64,000 nucleotides of DNA from Maribellus luteus (GCF_003576475.1 NZ_QWGR01000018.1:44682-108681), one strand, 5' to 3'; counted from the first letter of the stretch, positions 17,126 through 26,350 are shown. Numbers and translations are program-made. Notes: generated by a model not told the origin, from the letters alone.

Positions 17126-19981
17126 TTAAAATTGCATTCGTATATCTGCTCCAAAATAAGGTTCTGCATTTCTTCGAAGGTAAGTGCCTTCTCGTTTATC
17201 AAGTTCCCAGGGGCGTATGTTTAGAAAGTTATTGGCAAAAAAGGATAATTTAAAACGTTGTGCAATTTCTTTCGAAATTTTGATGTTAAAAACAAAAAGC
17301 GGATCAAGAGTGCGGGCTGCAAAGCGGTAACGTTTTTCTTTTTCGATGGCTTGCTGTGCCAGGGTATTCTGAAAGTCTGCAACCAGGTAGGGGTGCTCCA
17401 CGTCGTCGTAGTTCCGGTAACTTACCGGCAGATAATAGTAATATTCATCTTCTTGCTCGTTCTGAAACAGGTTGGGCTGTCCGAGGTAGTCGCGAAGATC
17501 GCTGAGTGAATATAATTGATAATCATCGTAACGTTTTCTCCAGTCTTTTTCGTACCATATTGCCTGTGTTGTGAGGGTTACCAGCATCCTTATCTCCGGG
17601 ATGTGTGTGATAATGCTGAGGTTCGAGTTAAGCCGCTCCTGAACAACTCCATAGCCGTACTTGTTGGGGAATTTTACTACAAATGATTCCTGTGTGCTGA
17701 TGTTGTTGTTATAAGTGGTGTAATGTTGCTGGTTCCAGTAGGGTGCATCTGTTCTGTGCGTTTCTGTTTGTAACCAGGCGCCGTTCAAAACAAAGGATGT
17801 GTGCAATGCTTCAATCCTGCCAAAATCAATGTTGTACTCAATGCCTCTTTTCCTCCGGCTTTGTGCATTCCGGTAGATACCGTAGCTGTAAAATTTCTCA
17901 TTCATTTCATAGGAGACTGCTACCGGCGTTTCTGTGTCCGGGGCAGTGTAATAAACTCCTTGGCCTTTCACAAAATAAGGATGAAGTCCCGGTGCAATTT
18001 GTTCGTACTGACGATACATTAACAGGAAAAAGTTATGATCCAGGATAAAACCACCTTCCTGCTTTTCATAAAAACCGGTAATTCGTGCTTTTACATTGTT
18101 GACCCTGAAGTCGATTCCCGCTTCCAGTTTTTCGCTGGTAGAAGCTTTCAGTTCCGGATTACGTGTGTCTTCCTTCACGTTGGTGGTTACCACTGCGAGG
18201 TCGGGGTAGTAGTTAAAATTGACGTAGTCGCTGTAATGCTTGTCGGGATATAAATGAAGGAGGGTAGGAGCTTTGGTGGTTTGTCCGTAACCCGCCCTAA
18301 GCGTGATATTTCGGAAGGTGTGCGAACTATTTCTGTTGATGAGTGTGTAGCTTACATTCAGGCGCGGATCAACAGCCAAAGTGCCATTTGTTTTCAGAAA
18401 ACTTTTGGGCTGAATGTTGTCCATGCGAATACCGGCCATAATGTGAAGAACGGTTTTTCCCAGTTTCAGATCGATTTTATCTTCTGCAAAAAGAGAAAGT
18501 TGGTGCAACGAGGGAATATCAGTAAAAGGCCGCGGGCGGGTTCCTTCTCCTGCCGGAGGATGTGTGGGATCAAAAATGCGTCCTTCTCCGTTGTTGCCGG
18601 TGGTTCGCCATTCGGTTCCAAGCAGAACATTGTTGCTTAAACGCCCTGTTTGGTGGTAAAACTTTGCTTTGAGCTTCGAATAAATATCAAACGGACGTCC
18701 GTTGTAATTCACTTCCGAGTAATAGGTAGCAGGGCCGTACTCAACCGGGAATTCACCATCGGCCAAAGAGGTAACAAAAAAGTTGGCTCCTGTCGAAGTT
18801 GTTTCAAGCGTTTTTTCGTAGCCTTCCTGCCAGGTTTTACTTACTCCCAAATCGAATGAAAGACTTTTGAAAAGGCTTTTGTTGACCGACCACAAAGCAG
18901 AAATCTTGGTATTCAGGTTTTTGTCTTTTGCAAAATGTTCTTCACGGGCTTTCATATCCGGATCCCATTTTTTCCCATCCAGCGAGCTCGTAAAATCCAT
19001 CTTCCATTCGATGTTCAAAGGCGTGGAATTCCGGAAGAAAGTATTGGTGTACTTGGCCGAAGTGTTGACTCTTTTGAAACGATCGGTTTGGCGGTTCAGG
19101 TCTCCATATGAATCGGTATAACCTGCATCAATGTTAATAACCCCTTGGTTACCGGAAAGCAAATAGCCTTTTCCGAGGTAAGCCTGTTTGGTATGTGGGT
19201 CGGCTTGGAGCTTAACGCGATAAGGTGAGCCGCCCGTTTTTGTTTTTATTTGAACTGCTCCCGAAGTAAGATTGCCCTGTTCGGCCGACGGGATGCCAAC
19301 ATCTACCGTTATAGATTCGATGTTATCGACCGCGATTTGCCGGAGGTCTATTCCGGTTCCGGCCACCGACGAGAAACCTTCCTGGATGCTTTGCTGCATA
19401 TTTCCGTCGTTCGAAAATGGGATGCCGTCAACGACAATGGCTGTTCCGAGCGCACTGTTTATGTCGGTTCCAATTTCACGGATACTTATTCTTGCAGGAG
19501 TTTTCAGGTTGGGATTTACCACCAGGTTTCCCGGTATCAGCTGCATTACTTCGTTCAGGCTGGTTGCCTGGACGTGGTTAATGGCTTCGTTTCCGATTTT
19601 AGTTGAGGTCGTTACTCCGGTGTTGTTCTCCGCCGTTACCACCACCTCTTTTAATCCAAGCGATTGCTGTTTTAATTTGATTTCTAGGTCAACATCTTTT
19701 TGGAGCGTAATACTTCCTGTGTATTCCTGGTAGCCAATATAAGTTACGGTGAAATTATAGGTGCCAGGCGGAACATTCCGAAGGGTGAATTCGCCGTTTT
19801 CGTTGGAAGAAGTTCCAATGCCCAGTTCCGGAAAAGCAATGTTGGCATACATTACCGGATCTCCGGTTTTTGCATCGCTTATTTTCCCGCTTACGGCTAT
19901 CTTCTCCTGGGCAAAAATATTCCCTTGGTTAAAAAGGCCGAACCAAAAAATAAACGATAGTATGAATTGCTTTCCTGACAT
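17126..19981 (-). CDS. TonB-dependent receptor
   Basis: 951 residues. Signal peptide 1-24 (NIFAQ), carboxypeptidase-regulatory-like domain ~28-110 (SGKISDAKTGDPVMYANI ... VTYIGYQEYTG), TonB-box/linker LKEVVVTAEN, plug domain ~120-255 with VVDGIPF, and a 22-strand barrel ending in DIRMQF. It takes up a substrate across the outer membrane using TonB-ExbB-ExbD energy. It lacks the SusC length and has no SusD next to it, so the substrate is more likely a metal complex, heme, cofactor or peptide than a glycan. First gene of a six-gene operon. No clear promoter box seen upstream; an inverted repeat lies at 20006-20043. Confidence 0.92.
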   Translation of the reverse strand: MSGKQFILSFIFWFGLFNQGNIFAQEKIAVSGKISDAKTGDPVMYANIAFPELGIGTSSNENGEFTLRNVPPGTYNFTVTYIGYQEYTGSITLQKDVDLEIKLKQQSLGLKEVVVTAENNTGVTTSTKIGNEAINHVQATSLNEVMQLIPGNLVVNPNLKTPARISIREIGTDINSALGTAIVVDGIPFSNDGNMQQSIQEGFSSVAGTGIDLRQIAVDNIESITVDVGIPSAEQGNLTSGAVQIKTKTGGSPYRVKLQADPHTKQAYLGKGYLLSGNQGVINIDAGYTDSYGDLNRQTDRFKRVNTSAKYTNTFFRNSTPLNIEWKMDFTSSLDGKKWDPDMKAREEHFAKDKNLNTKISALWSVNKSLFKSLSFDLGVSKTWQEGYEKTLETTSTGANFFVTSLADGEFPVEYGPATYYSEVNYNGRPFDIYSKLKAKFYHQTGRLSNNVLLGTEWRTTGNNGEGRIFDPTHPPAGEGTRPRPFTDIPSLHQLSLFAEDKIDLKLGKTVLHIMAGIRMDNIQPKSFLKTNGTLAVDPRLNVSYTLINRNSSHTFRNITLRAGYGQTTKAPTLLHLYPDKHYSDYVNFNYYPDLAVVTTNVKEDTRNPELKASTSEKLEAGIDFRVNNVKARITGFYEKQEGGFILDHNFFLLMYRQYEQIAPGLHPYFVKGQGVYYTAPDTETPVAVSYEMNEKFYSYGIYRNAQSRRKRGIEYNIDFGRIEALHTSFVLNGAWLQTETHRTDAPYWNQQHYTTYNNNISTQESFVVKFPNKYGYGVVQERLNSNLSIITHIPEIRMLVTLTTQAIWYEKDWRKRYDDYQLYSLSDLRDYLGQPNLFQNEQEDEYYYYLPVSYRNYDDVEHPYLVADFQNTLAQQAIEKEKRYRFAARTLDPLFVFNIKISKEIAQRFKLSFFANNFLNIRPWELDKREGTYLRRNAEPYFGADIRMQF

Positions 19982-20005
19982 AGCTGATATGCATAAAGTC
20001 TGAGT

Positions 20006-20043
20006 TTTCCTGATCCTGTACTTAGGTATTCAGAATCAGGAAA
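20006..20043. repeat. 9-bp inverted repeat upstream of the TonB receptor operon
   Basis: TTTCCTGAT (20006-20014) and ATCAGGAAA (20035-20043) are perfect complements with a 20-base spacer. No T-tract follows on the minus strand, so it is not a convincing terminator for the upstream BNR gene. It lies 25 bases upstream of the receptor start codon and could be an operator. Confidence 0.4.
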
Positions 20044-20051
20044 TATCATTT

Positions 20052-22400
20052 TTATTTGAAAATGACCTTATTGGAAAAGGCTCTTCCTCCAACAACACAG
20101 TGTACAATGTAAATCCCGGGTTGGTAATTACGCGTGTCGAAACGGTAAGTACGGTTGTTCGGCTGGTGTACCGATATCATTTTTCCATTGATGGAATACA
20201 GGGTACATCTTTCAATTTCATCGTTGTCAGCAACCACCTGAACCGAATGTGAACCATAATAAACGTTTAGTCCTTTTCTCAACTGGGTTAAGGGAACCGA
20301 GGTTTTAATATCAAGACCTTCGATGCTGGTTGAATAAATATCACCTTTAGCCAGGGCATAAATTTTATCGTTGTACACGCCGCCTATAGTGTAAATGTTT
20401 ACTCCCGGGGAACAATCAACCCAGTCAGTCATGTTATTGGTGAATCGGGATTTTGTGCTGCTTCCGAGTAACATTGCTGAATTATTGTCAAAACGATAAA
20501 AATCGTTGCTTCCTATTGTCTCGCCAAATGCGGAAAACGAGGAGCCTCCGTTGGTTGACATAAAACAGCTGTCGCTTGTTGTGATCACAAAAAGCTCGTC
20601 TTTATCGGCCCAAACCGAATTAACCGACATGGCATCGTCTTCTCCTTCGTCCAAAATAGGGTAGAGGTTGGTAAAATCAATAATGGAAGTACCTGTTTTT
20701 ATTTCAGCATTGGTCGACTTTTGCAGGGTTTTGTACCCTCCAATGTACATTGTGTCTCCCTGAACAAGCAAGCTATTGATAGAAAGTTTTAAAAAATCGT
20801 CACTTACAGGAAACCAGTTTTTTCCGCCATCCATTGTTTTGAATATGCGCCCGTGCTCGGCTCTTTCGGCAATGTAATCATTCCAGTCGCAGTATAGCAG
20901 TAGCACATCATCTGAAGTATATTTCAGCATCCCGGTGTTAACTCCACCGCAATTGGTGTGGTTCGGATTCATGCTTATGTCTTCGGGGTTATTTTTACCA
21001 ATTTTGGAAACGTCGAGAAAGTTCCAGGTTTCCCAGTTGTCTTCGGTGTAAATAATGCCTCCGGACCAATAGATGTCGTCTTTGGTTTTATAATCTACAA
21101 ATCTGATTTTGTTAAAGCTTGCATAGCCTTTATCGCCCACCATACTTAGTCCGTTAAAATCAATGTTCTCGTAGAAACGCTCCATGGCCGGAATATGGGG
21201 TATTTCAACCGAATGCCAGCTTGCCCCTTCATCAGTCGTTTTCAGGAAGTTGGCTTCGTAACCAACCACTGTCATTTCATTTTCATTGGCAATATATGCT
21301 TTTTGTAAGTTCCCGTTTCCGAGTGTTTCTGAAGAGAACGTATAATTCCCGGATAAAAGGTCGTTGATCGCAATCTTATAGATGGCCGAATTGGCCAGCA
21401 AAATCAGTGAATCGCTCATTATACCGGCAATCTCATAAATGGACGTGCTTAGGTTTAGGTTTTTCCACGATTGTCCCGAGTCGGTCGAAACAAAAGAATT
21501 GTTGGAGATACCACTAACCACCATCGTTGAGTCATTTACATTGAAGATATCCTGTCCTCCTTTTATGCCGGGATATTTGCTGAAATTTATACCTCCGTCC
21601 GTCGAATAAGAAACGCTATCACGGGATGTAACCAGGTGTATCTCATTTTCACTGACCATTGAGATGTCACTGATAAAGCCTTGTCCATTGTCCGATAACT
21701 TATCAAAGCAGTTAATGACAGTATCTGCACTGGCTGATAACTTGAATAAATGTTTGTTTCCTCCGGCAAACCCGTTATCGCCCCAAAAAGTGATGCACGA
21801 TGTTACGTTGCTTCCCATGTCCCCACTTATGTTGGTCCAGGTAGAGCCTCCGTCTTGGGTTTTGAAAATTCCGTTGTGTATAACACGGTTGGTATTGGTG
21901 TACGAAAACCATCTCACACCGCAAAAAGCAACAGTGTCGTTCACCGTTTCGATGGACTGATAGTCGATGGCATAACAAAGTGTATCGTTTGGGCTTAGAG
22001 CCGGGTTATTGGCCGGTTCAAATACAGGTGCATCCACTACGGCCCAGGTGGTCCCACCATCGCTTGTTTTCATAATAAAGCCATCGGCGTAAACGTCGTG
22101 TTTGGCATTGTAAAGCATTTTTGATCGGGCAATTGAATACCCGGTATTTCCTTTTACACTTATGTCAAAAAGATTGAATACGGGCTGAATCAAATTTAGA
22201 GTATCCCAGCTTGCTCCTCCGTCGGTTGATTTAAAGAAGGCATTGTCGTAACCCGCAATAATGGCGTTATTCCCGTTTATTTCCATCCTTTTCAGGAGGT
22301 TTTCGCTAAGCTCTGTTTTCTCCCAGTTAAATACCGGGTTTTGCCCCATAGACAGAAAACTTAGCCCCGCGATAAAAAACAGTAAAGTAAAAATCTTCAT
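20052..22400 (-). CDS. T9SS-secreted BNR-repeat protein with type A sorting domain
   Basis: 782 residues. Signal peptide 1-19 (ends FLSMGQ). The body contains at least seven BNR/Asp-box-like motifs: STDGGASWDTL, TSDGGTTWAVV, TQDGGSTWTNI, STDSGQSWKNL, TTDEGASWHSV, TMDGGKNWFPV, STNGGSSFSAF. They predict one or two beta-propellers. The last ~75 residues (from GLNVYYGSHSVQVV to FSNKVIFK) form a T9SS type A sorting domain with LYSINGK and GIYIVHC. The protein should therefore be exported across the outer membrane by the type IX system and released or attached to A-LPS. The binding target or activity is unknown; sialidase residues cannot be assigned. Confidence 0.85.
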   Translation of the reverse strand: MKIFTLLFFIAGLSFLSMGQNPVFNWEKTELSENLLKRMEINGNNAIIAGYDNAFFKSTDGGASWDTLNLIQPVFNLFDISVKGNTGYSIARSKMLYNAKHDVYADGFIMKTSDGGTTWAVVDAPVFEPANNPALSPNDTLCYAIDYQSIETVNDTVAFCGVRWFSYTNTNRVIHNGIFKTQDGGSTWTNISGDMGSNVTSCITFWGDNGFAGGNKHLFKLSASADTVINCFDKLSDNGQGFISDISMVSENEIHLVTSRDSVSYSTDGGINFSKYPGIKGGQDIFNVNDSTMVVSGISNNSFVSTDSGQSWKNLNLSTSIYEIAGIMSDSLILLANSAIYKIAINDLLSGNYTFSSETLGNGNLQKAYIANENEMTVVGYEANFLKTTDEGASWHSVEIPHIPAMERFYENIDFNGLSMVGDKGYASFNKIRFVDYKTKDDIYWSGGIIYTEDNWETWNFLDVSKIGKNNPEDISMNPNHTNCGGVNTGMLKYTSDDVLLLYCDWNDYIAERAEHGRIFKTMDGGKNWFPVSDDFLKLSINSLLVQGDTMYIGGYKTLQKSTNAEIKTGTSIIDFTNLYPILDEGEDDAMSVNSVWADKDELFVITTSDSCFMSTNGGSSFSAFGETIGSNDFYRFDNNSAMLLGSSTKSRFTNNMTDWVDCSPGVNIYTIGGVYNDKIYALAKGDIYSTSIEGLDIKTSVPLTQLRKGLNVYYGSHSVQVVADNDEIERCTLYSINGKMISVHQPNNRTYRFDTRNYQPGIYIVHCVVGGRAFSNKVIFK

Positions 22401-22458
22401 AGCTCACAATCTATATGTATATGGTTGAATTTTTATTTTCTTTATTGGTTTGTTTTGC

Positions 22459-22680
22459 CTATTCAGTCTCAGCTGAAATATCAAACATACAAAGTACTTT
22501 GCTTGTTTGGTCTGTAGAGTATATAACACTTAACGAATCGCTTAAAAGCGTGTGTTTCACATTCACCATGTTCGTCATTGAGTCTGCATAAGTAATCGCA
22601 AAAATTTGCCGGAAACTTTCGTCAAGTTCTGTGTTTACCGTCACCACTCCGTTGTCGTTGTTTATGTTAGGTAAATTCAT
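22459..22680 (-). CDS. Small uncharacterised protein upstream of the BNR gene
   Basis: 73 codons from the ATG at 22680 (an in-frame TTG at 22716 would add 12). No signal peptide, membrane segment or motif recognised; composition is S/T/N/D rich with a hydrophobic core. It precedes the T9SS BNR gene by 58 bases on the same strand. It could be a real small gene or a chance frame; the absence of any overlapping gene supports it weakly. Confidence 0.45.
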   Translation of the reverse strand: MNLPNINNDNGVVTVNTELDESFRQIFAITYADSMTNMVNVKHTLLSDSLSVIYSTDQTSKVLCMFDISAETE

Positions 22681-22790
22681 TTTGACTGATTTATTTATGA
22701 GTTTAGTGTTAGCCAAGTTAATTATGTTATGTGGTCATCCCTTAGTCGAAGGTCAGCATGGCGTTCCGAGGTTTCATCCCTGCCATTTCG

Positions 22791-23243
22791 CTAGTTTGCT
22801 GTTGTTCCTTCTGCCAGCTTGTAGATTTTCATTTTTTTGAGCGCTTCTATGGCTTCTTCCTTGCTAAGGTACAGATCTCCCTCCTTTTCATCCCAGATTT
22901 CGCCTTTGCTGATACCCATTTTAGAGCAGCTTTCAAATTCGACCAGGCTAACCGTTTCAAGGGCTTTCATTTTTACAGCATCTTTGCCTATTTGCACCAC
23001 TTTGGATTTTACAGGCCTGCCTTTCACCGGATTCTTTTCCTGGTCAATCTGTACGACCAGCCCGTAACAGATGGTTCCCTCTTTTACCCAGGCCGGAATG
23101 GCAGCTTTTAACTGATTGTTCATTTCCACTTTCTCTTCCTCGTAGGTATAGGAAGCCACTTCTTCTGATCTTTTGGCTGTATTATTACAACTTGAAAAGG
23201 AGAGGGTTACCGTGAAACTTGCAAGTACAATCAGATACTTCAT
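22791..23243 (-). CDS. Small hypothetical lipoprotein
   Basis: 150 residues. Signal peptide with lipobox TLSFSSC gives Cys19. The mature part is charged, with PAWVKEGTICYGLVVQID, two further cysteines (in TICYG and FESCSK), and a C-terminal K/E-rich helix (YLSKEEAIEALKKMK). Family not recognised. It stands upstream of the small gene and the BNR gene on the same strand; 262 bases separate it from tpiA. Confidence 0.7.
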   Translation of the reverse strand: MKYLIVLASFTVTLSFSSCNNTAKRSEEVASYTYEEEKVEMNNQLKAAIPAWVKEGTICYGLVVQIDQEKNPVKGRPVKSKVVQIGKDAVKMKALETVSLVEFESCSKMGISKGEIWDEKEGDLYLSKEEAIEALKKMKIYKLAEGTTAN

Positions 23244-23431
23244 ACTGCCTTATTTATTGAGCAATTACGTTGCTGCAGAGCGGGTTTCTGCCCCCTCCTG
23301 AATTATTGGTTAGATATAATTCACTCAGCATTCCGCAACTAAATTACAAATTAAGTGATACGAAGCTTCAAAAAAGTGACTTTGAAGGGCAAATTTCGCT
23401 TAAAAGACAAGGGAAATATTCTGACGTAAGC

Positions 23432-23474
23432 AAAAAAAAACCACGATTCTGTTGAGTTCAGAACCATGGTTTTT
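23432..23474 (-). terminator. Rho-independent terminator of tpiA
   Basis: AAAAACCA (23436-23443) pairs with TGGTTTTT (23467-23474) and the stem extends inward (GATTCTG with CAGAACC, imperfect). On the minus strand it ends in a run of nine T (23432-23440). It lies 33 bases after the tpiA stop. Confidence 0.8.
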
Positions 23475-23506
23475 GAAAATATCGTTAAAGAATAAAGAGC
23501 TTATTC

Positions 23507-24265
23507 TTAGAATCCGTTGATGATGCCGATAAAGTCTTCGGCTTTTAATGAAGCACCACCGATCAACCCGCCGTCAACATCTTTGTTGGCGAATAATTCT
23601 TTGGCATTGCTTGGCTTGCAGCTTCCACCGTATAAGATAGAGGTTCCTTCAGCTACTTCTTCTCCAAATTTAGCGGTGATGGCAGCACGGATGTTTGCGT
23701 GCATGTCCTGCGCCTGGTCTGATGTAGCAGTTTTACCTGTTCCGATTGCCCAGATGGGTTCGTAAGCAATAACGATTTTTTTGAAATCTTCAGCAGAAAG
23801 CTGGAAAACAGTTTCTTCCAACTGGTTTACAACAAACTCGTTGTGTGTGCCGGCTTCGCGGATATCGAGTGCTTCGCCACAGCAGTAAATCGGAGTTAAA
23901 CCGTTTGCCAGGGCAAGTGCTACTTTTTTGTTCAGAATCTCGCTGGTTTCAGCATAGTATTCGCGACGTTCTGAGTGGCCAAGGATTACGTATTCTGCAC
24001 CGGTAGATTTAATCATCTCGGCAGAAACTTCTCCGGTGAAAGCACCGCTGGCTTCGGCTGCACAGTTTTGAGCAGCAACGCCGATTCTTTCAGTATTTAC
24101 TGTTTCAACTACTTTGGTAATGTGAGTGAAAGGAGTTCCAACCACCACCACTACATCGCTTGCAGCTTCTTTTGCTACAACAGCATCTACTGCTTTTGCC
24201 AATTCGATACCTTCCTGCAGGGTCGTATTGCATTTCCAGTTGCCGGCTACTATTTTTTGTCTCAT
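23507..24265 (-). CDS. tpiA: Triose-phosphate isomerase
   Basis: 252 residues, the normal length of this TIM-barrel enzyme. Catalytic residues are visible: Asn9 and Lys11 in AGNWKCN, His97 in LGHSERR, and Glu169 in [14 protein letters not shown]. The phosphate-binding GGSCKPSN and [10 protein letters not shown] close the barrel. It interconverts dihydroxyacetone phosphate and glyceraldehyde 3-phosphate in the cytoplasm. In Bacteroides this gene lies beside a BT_3928-type gene; here a higBA pair intervenes. Confidence 0.97.
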   Translation of the reverse strand: MRQKIVAGNWKCNTTLQEGIELAKAVDAVVAKEAASDVVVVVGTPFTHITKVVETVNTERIGVAAQNCAAEASGAFTGEVSAEMIKSTGAEYVILGHSERREYYAETSEILNKKVALALANGLTPIYCCGEALDIREAGTHNEFVVNQLEETVFQLSAEDFKKIVIAYEPIWAIGTGKTATSDQAQDMHANIRAAITAKFGEEVAEGTSILYGGSCKPSNAKELFANKDVDGGLIGGASLKAEDFIGIINGF

Positions 24266-24311
24266 ATTCTGGTAATTTATTTAATAGATTAGATCAATCT
24301 TAAAACGCCCA

Positions 24312-24319
24312 CAAAATTA
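24312..24319 (-). promoter_or_regulatory. Candidate -7 box for tpiA
   Basis: The minus strand reads TAATTTTG, a full match to the Bacteroidota -7 consensus TAnnTTTG, 47 bases upstream of the tpiA ATG. No well-spaced TTG -33 element is visible. Confidence 0.4.
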
Positions 24320-24427
24320 GCAGCTTAAACGATATTAGCCTGCATCACAAGACTGTCGCGTTTACAATTAACCATTTATTCATTTGATTTAGCTTTGGGC
24401 GATGTGTTTGGCGTTGAACAGGATGAG

Positions 24428-24458
24428 TTGAAAGATTAAAATAAATTAATTACCTTTG
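24428..24458 (+). promoter_or_regulatory. Promoter of higBA
   Basis: TTG at 24428-24430 and TACCTTTG at 24451-24458 match the -33 and -7 elements of the Bacteroidota sigma factor, with a 20-base spacer. It lies 24 bases before the higB ATG. Confidence 0.65.
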
Positions 24459-24482
24459 GCGTTAGTAATACTGTGCGATAGT

Positions 24483-24758
24483 ATGATTGTTTCGTTCGGA
24501 TCAAAAGATACGGAAAAGATATGGAATGGAGAACGTGTGAAAGGCATGCCTCCTGATGTTCAACAGGTTGGTCGAAGAAAGCTAAGAATGCTAAATAACT
24601 CGGGAAGTTGGTCTGATTTACGAATCCCTCCATCAAACCGATTGGAGAAGTTACAAGGTTCTGATTTTTACAGTATCAGGATTAATGTTCAGTGGCGAAT
24701 TGTTTTTAGGTGGATTGACAACAATGCGCATGATGTTGAGATAACCGATTATCATTAA
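24483..24758 (+). CDS. higB: HigB/RelE-type toxin
   Basis: 91 residues starting MIVSFGSKDTEKIWNGER; a TTG 27 bases upstream is part of the -7 box, so ATG 24483 is chosen. RKLRMLNNSGSWSDLRIPPSNRLEKL and YSIRINVQWRIVFRW are hallmark HigB segments. The toxin is a ribosome-dependent mRNA interferase. Toxin-first order with the antitoxin 17 bases downstream is the usual higBA arrangement. The pair is on the opposite strand to the flanking tpiA and BT_3928 genes. Confidence 0.9.
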   Translation: MIVSFGSKDTEKIWNGERVKGMPPDVQQVGRRKLRMLNNSGSWSDLRIPPSNRLEKLQGSDFYSIRINVQWRIVFRWIDNNAHDVEITDYH

Positions 24759-24775
24759 AAAGGGAGAACCAAGAA

Positions 24776-25078
24776 ATGGATAAATTAGAAAATATTCACC
24801 CAGGCGAAATTTTACTTGAAGAGTTTTTAGTGCCTTTACAAATATCTGCTTACAAACTATCGAAAGATACAGATATTCCACAGACCCGTATTTCTTCGAT
24901 TATAAAAGGAAAAAGAAGAATTACAGCTGACACAGCGCTCCGGTTGGCTTCTTATTTTGGAACAACTGCAAAATTCTGGCTTGGATTACAAGATGATTAT
25001 GATCTTGAAGAAGTACAAAAAAATAAAAAGGAAATTTTGATTAAGATAAAAAGGAATGCACCTCAGTATTCTTCTTAG
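24776..25078 (+). CDS. higA: HigA-family antitoxin
   Basis: 100 residues. The XRE helix-turn-helix is clear: IHPGEILLEEFLVPLQIS, then KLSKDTDIPQTRISSIIKGK and ITADTALRLASYFGTTAKFW. The family signature HPGEIL...LQD (FWLGLQDDYDLE) is present. It neutralises HigB and probably represses the higBA promoter at 24428-24458 together with the toxin. Confidence 0.92.
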   Translation: MDKLENIHPGEILLEEFLVPLQISAYKLSKDTDIPQTRISSIIKGKRRITADTALRLASYFGTTAKFWLGLQDDYDLEEVQKNKKEILIKIKRNAPQYSS

Positions 25079-25213
25079 TTGAAAGTGTACGAAGGTTCTG
25101 TTTTCTAACTAAATCGATCATTCGCTTTTTATTTGGGATTCTGCCTTTGTGTTCTCTGCACGTCGTTACATATTGTAGTCTGCTTTAAGTCTTTAACGGT
25201 TATATGGTCAGAC

Positions 25214-26344
25214 CTACTCCTCAAATTCTTTTTGAAATGCTTCGGGCGACGGAATATCGTTGGCGTGGTATTTGGCGATTACCGTACCGTTTTTCAGCAC
25301 TACCAAACCCGGGTTCGACCGGATGATGGTTTTCAGTGTCACTTCGTCCACGTTGAAATACTCGTAAGGTGTACCGTGCTGGTCGGCGAAGTCCATCACC
25401 TCATCGGGCAGCGACGAAGTGAGACAAACAAACGAATAGCCCTGCGTGAGTGCCCAATCTGCCAGAGTATTGATCCGGTCTTGCGAACGGGTGTTCGCTT
25501 TACTCAGATCGTAGGCAACGAGCATAAACACATAATTTTCGTCGTAAATAAAAAAGTCGGTAATGTCTTCTCCTTCGGGCGATTCAATCATAAAATTATG
25601 AATGGGAGCTTCGTATCCTTTTTGAACCAGGTTCGACACCATATCGTTGTATTCCCAGTTGGCCGTATCCTGCCAGGGGTAATTCTCTTCGGTGAATTCT
25701 TTTACTTCGCCCGTATTTTTATTCTTGTAGTAGAAAATGTTTTCGTATTCATCCTGGGGGGCGCCCTCCGGAACACTCATGGCCTCCGGAATGTGGGTAC
25801 CTACTTTGTAAGGCCTGAAATCGATCAGCGGCAGGTGGTTGTACGAATAGTAAACCATGCCGAAATACACCACAAAAGTAAGGGAACTCAGTACCAGTGG
25901 CATTTTGGTTTTTACCTGCTCTGAGTACCATTGGCGGTTGAATACGGCAATAATGGCCAGTGCCGAGAATAACAGGTTTTTGTAGAAGGTTTCCCAGTTC
26001 GAGATAACAAGTGCATCGCCAAAGCAGCCACAATCGGTAACCGGGTTTTTAACCGCGATCCACAGTGTAAGCGGTGTGAAAAAGGCCATAAAAAGCAGGC
26101 CCAGCCACGAGAACCACTTCATGCGCCAGTTAAAGAGAAAGGCCACGCCAATGGCAAATTCGGCAAAAGCCAGCAAAATCCCCAGCGGGAAAGCTGCCCA
26201 CACCAGGCCATCAAGCCCCAGTGCATGAAAGTAATCGGTGAATTTATAGGTCGACCCCAGCGGATCGATTCCTTTTACAAAACCGGAAAATATAAAAACA
26301 AGTCCGAACAGAATCCGGGCCAGGTGTTTCAGAATTTTTACCAT
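25214..26344 (-). CDS. BT_3928-family DoxX/MauE-like membrane protein
   Basis: 376 residues. The N-terminal ~150 residues are a four-helix DoxX/MauE-type domain starting LARILFGLVFIFSGFVKGIDP, with a C-C pair in VTDCGCFGDAL (~105). A further membrane segment near 155-175 precedes a soluble C-terminal region that looks thioredoxin-like (VFMLVAYDLSKA, SFVCLTSS, NPGLVVLKNGTVIAKYHAND), without a CxxC. The family is conserved beside tpiA and DUF1599 in Bacteroidales; role unknown, perhaps redox or thiol handling at the membrane. It starts 6 bases after the DUF1599 gene. Confidence 0.85.
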   Translation of the reverse strand: MVKILKHLARILFGLVFIFSGFVKGIDPLGSTYKFTDYFHALGLDGLVWAAFPLGILLAFAEFAIGVAFLFNWRMKWFSWLGLLFMAFFTPLTLWIAVKNPVTDCGCFGDALVISNWETFYKNLLFSALAIIAVFNRQWYSEQVKTKMPLVLSSLTFVVYFGMVYYSYNHLPLIDFRPYKVGTHIPEAMSVPEGAPQDEYENIFYYKNKNTGEVKEFTEENYPWQDTANWEYNDMVSNLVQKGYEAPIHNFMIESPEGEDITDFFIYDENYVFMLVAYDLSKANTRSQDRINTLADWALTQGYSFVCLTSSLPDEVMDFADQHGTPYEYFNVDEVTLKTIIRSNPGLVVLKNGTVIAKYHANDIPSPEAFQKEFEE

Positions 26345-26350
26345 AGTTTT

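Noticed and set aside
17126..19981. Assignment of the TonB receptor to SusC or to a xenosiderophore (Xus) system
   Set aside because: No SusD partner, shorter than SusC, and neighbours (DUF4876, DUF6850, ABC, DUF4857) differ from the Xus set as I know it.
23270..23455. 61-codon plus-strand frame between the lipoprotein and tpiA
   Set aside because: It runs into the tpiA terminator hairpin, has no conserved sequence and no promoter.
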